From Hyphomicrobiaceae bacterium (GTDB taxonomy: Bacteria; Pseudomonadota; Alphaproteobacteria; Rhizobiales; Hyphomicrobiaceae), in assembly GCA_020638035.1 (NCBI GenBank), contig JACKJI010000001.1, positions 262,850 through 326,849 on the forward strand: a stretch of DNA of 64,000 bases, read 5' to 3'. Positions 62,749 through 64,000 of this stretch are shown piece by piece. Within the stretch, counting starts at the first letter, position 1, and the number at the start of each line of letters is the position of its first letter. Made by a program: the position numbers and the translations under genes. The notes under the pieces were generated by a model. That model saw nothing but the letters and a program-made list of their open reading frames with translations, did no database searches and was not told the origin of the DNA.

Positions 62749-64000
62749 ATGGGGCAGGCAGAGGCGTCACAGTCCGTCTCCAAATCGCAGCTGGAACTGG
62801 TGCGCCAGCAGATCGCGCGCGCTGCTGCGACCGTTCTGGCAATTCTGAAAGGTGAAAGCGAGACCACGCGGACCCAGCGCGACGCGCTGACTGCGTTTGC
62901 CGTTCGCGTTGCCAGTGCTGCCCTTCTCTATCTGTCGCAGATCGTGCTGGCGCGATGGATGGGCGGATTTGACTACGGCGTCTATGTATTCGTGTGGACC
63001 TGGGTGCTGGTTCTCGGCGGGCTATCCCACCTCGGATTGAACCTCGTCGTCATCCGAATGATCCCGGAGTATCGCGAGATGGGTCAGTCGGCTCATCTTC
63101 GCGGTCTCCTGCGCGGAACGCGCATCGCCGCTTTTGCGCTTGGCACGGTCGTGGCCCTGCTCGGCGCGGGCGGCCTGTGGATCCTGTCCCCCTACATGCA
63201 GTCACACTACGTGCTGCCGCTCTATCTGGCGCTTGTATGCGTACCGATGTTCGCGCTCACCGACCTGCAGGACGGCGTCGGCCGCGGCAAGGCATGGATG
63301 GGCATCGCGCTCCTGCCGCCCTACGTGCTGCGTCCACTCTTGCTGCTGGTTGCCATGGCGGCAGCAAATCTCGCCGGCTTGCCGATGCAGGCGACAACGG
63401 CGGCGGGCGCAGCGATCCTGGCAACATGGGTTACGGCACTTGTACAAACACTGCTGATCAATCGCCGCATCTCCGAAACCATGGAGCAGGGGCCGCACAC
63501 CTATGACTTCGGCTTCTGGCTCAAGACCTCAGCTCCCCTGCTGCTGATCGTGGCCGCCGATCTCATGCTGCAGAACACCGACGTTCTCGTCATCTCGCAG
63601 TTCCTTTCGCCGATGGAAGTCGGCATCTACTTCGCAGCGGCCAAGACGATGGCGCTCATCATGTTCGTGCATTACGCGGTCGGCAGTGCCGTCGCCAACC
63701 GTTTCGCGGCGCTCAACGCACGCGGCGACCGCGAAGGGTTGAAGGCCTTCGTACGCGACGCAGTCAATTGGACGTTCTGGCCCTCGCTCCTGTGCGCAGC
63801 CATCATCCTGGCACTCGGCAAGCCGCTATTGTGGCTGTTCGGGCCGCAATTCACCACGGGCTACCCGGTGATGTTCGTGCTCGTGATCGGGTTTCTGTTC
63901 CGCTCCGCTATGGGGCCGGCGGAATTCCTGCTCAACATGCTGGGTGAGCAGACGCTGTGTGCGACCGTGCTCGGCTTCACCGCGCTGCTCAACATTGCGC
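62749..64000 (+). CDS. polysaccharide/lipopolysaccharide flippase (MOP superfamily), runs off the window
   Basis: The open frame starts at ATG 62749 and continues past position 64000 (417 residues visible). After a 47-residue charged cytoplasmic N-terminus come regularly spaced hydrophobic segments typical of Wzx/RfbX-type exporters (SQIVLARWMGGFDYGVYVFVWTWV, TSAPLLLIVAADLMLQNTDVLVIS, MEVGIYFAAAKTMALIMF, LLWLFGPQFTTGYPVMFVLV). It probably moves lipid-linked glycan units across the inner membrane. The visible part covers most of a roughly 450-500-residue family. Confidence 0.85.
   Translation, partial: MGQAEASQSVSKSQLELVRQQIARAAATVLAILKGESETTRTQRDALTAFAVRVASAALLYLSQIVLARWMGGFDYGVYVFVWTWVLVLGGLSHLGLNLVVIRMIPEYREMGQSAHLRGLLRGTRIAAFALGTVVALLGAGGLWILSPYMQSHYVLPLYLALVCVPMFALTDLQDGVGRGKAWMGIALLPPYVLRPLLLLVAMAAANLAGLPMQATTAAGAAILATWVTALVQTLLINRRISETMEQGPHTYDFGFWLKTSAPLLLIVAADLMLQNTDVLVISQFLSPMEVGIYFAAAKTMALIMFVHYAVGSAVANRFAALNARGDREGLKAFVRDAVNWTFWPSLLCAAIILALGKPLLWLFGPQFTTGYPVMFVLVIGFLFRSAMGPAEFLLNMLGEQTLCATVLGFTALLNIA

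Overview
The window reads as chromosome of a GC-rich alphaproteobacterium of the order Hyphomicrobiales (Rhizobiales). Families largely confined to that group are present (UPF0262, DUF2948, the TIGR02300 Asp/Glu-rich protein, a BcsS-type beta-barrel, a zinc-ribbon-less AccD), and the order murA / DUF2948 / hisD / UPF0262 / phosphatase / maf / yacG and trpF-trpB-trpA-accD-folC is typical of them. A SoxYZ-like carrier of the kind linked to quinoprotein dehydrogenases hints at, but does not prove, a Hyphomicrobium-like methylotroph. Genus cannot be fixed from the window.

Layout. 1-2.8 kb: end of an integrated element (DUF2924 protein, small ORF, large serine recombinase) abutting the 3' end of tRNA-Ser(GGA). 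3-6.2 kb: molybdate uptake, modE then modABC, with a perfect palindromic operator between them. 6.3-10.5 kb: SoxYZ-like carrier, secreted nuclease, nucleoside transporter, yacG, maf. 10.8-12.9 kb: Crp/Fnr regulator plus membrane adenylate cyclase, sitting where infA is often found. 12.9-17.7 kb: phosphatase, UPF0262, hisD, DUF2948, murA, small basic protein. 18.3-22.6 kb: tRNA-Thr, GIY-YIG protein, LpxL-like acyltransferase, two fused IS remnants, tRNA-Ala. 22.8-32 kb: TIGR02300, aroA, then about 4.5 kb of accessory DNA (ClpP/SppA-like secreted protein, intact IS1182-type element, glutamine amidotransferase, ACP-like protein) splitting aroA from cmk-rpsA. 32-43.7 kb: housekeeping (sppA, ihfB, lapA, TRIC channel, trpFBA, accD, folC, proBA).

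43.9-52.7 kb is accessory and holds the most interesting locus: a glycosyltransferase/nucleotidyltransferase fusion, a PqqD-like peptide-binding protein, an HPr-kinase-like/glycosyltransferase fusion whose transferase half carries DxH and GGE motifs like those of mucin-type GalNAc transferases, and three tandem paralogous small exported-looking proteins with an almost identical 54-residue N-terminus but different Thr/Pro-rich tails. Each small gene has its own 3' hairpin. I read this as a candidate system that modifies (probably glycosylates) mucin-like small proteins.

53.5-60 kb is an envelope/exopolysaccharide locus (BcsS barrel, a 1118-residue GH18-like/CE4 deacetylase/GT2 fusion, DUF3131 protein). 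60.2-64 kb has tRNA-Ser(CGA), a DD-carboxypeptidase, small proteins, and the start of a polysaccharide flippase that runs off the window.
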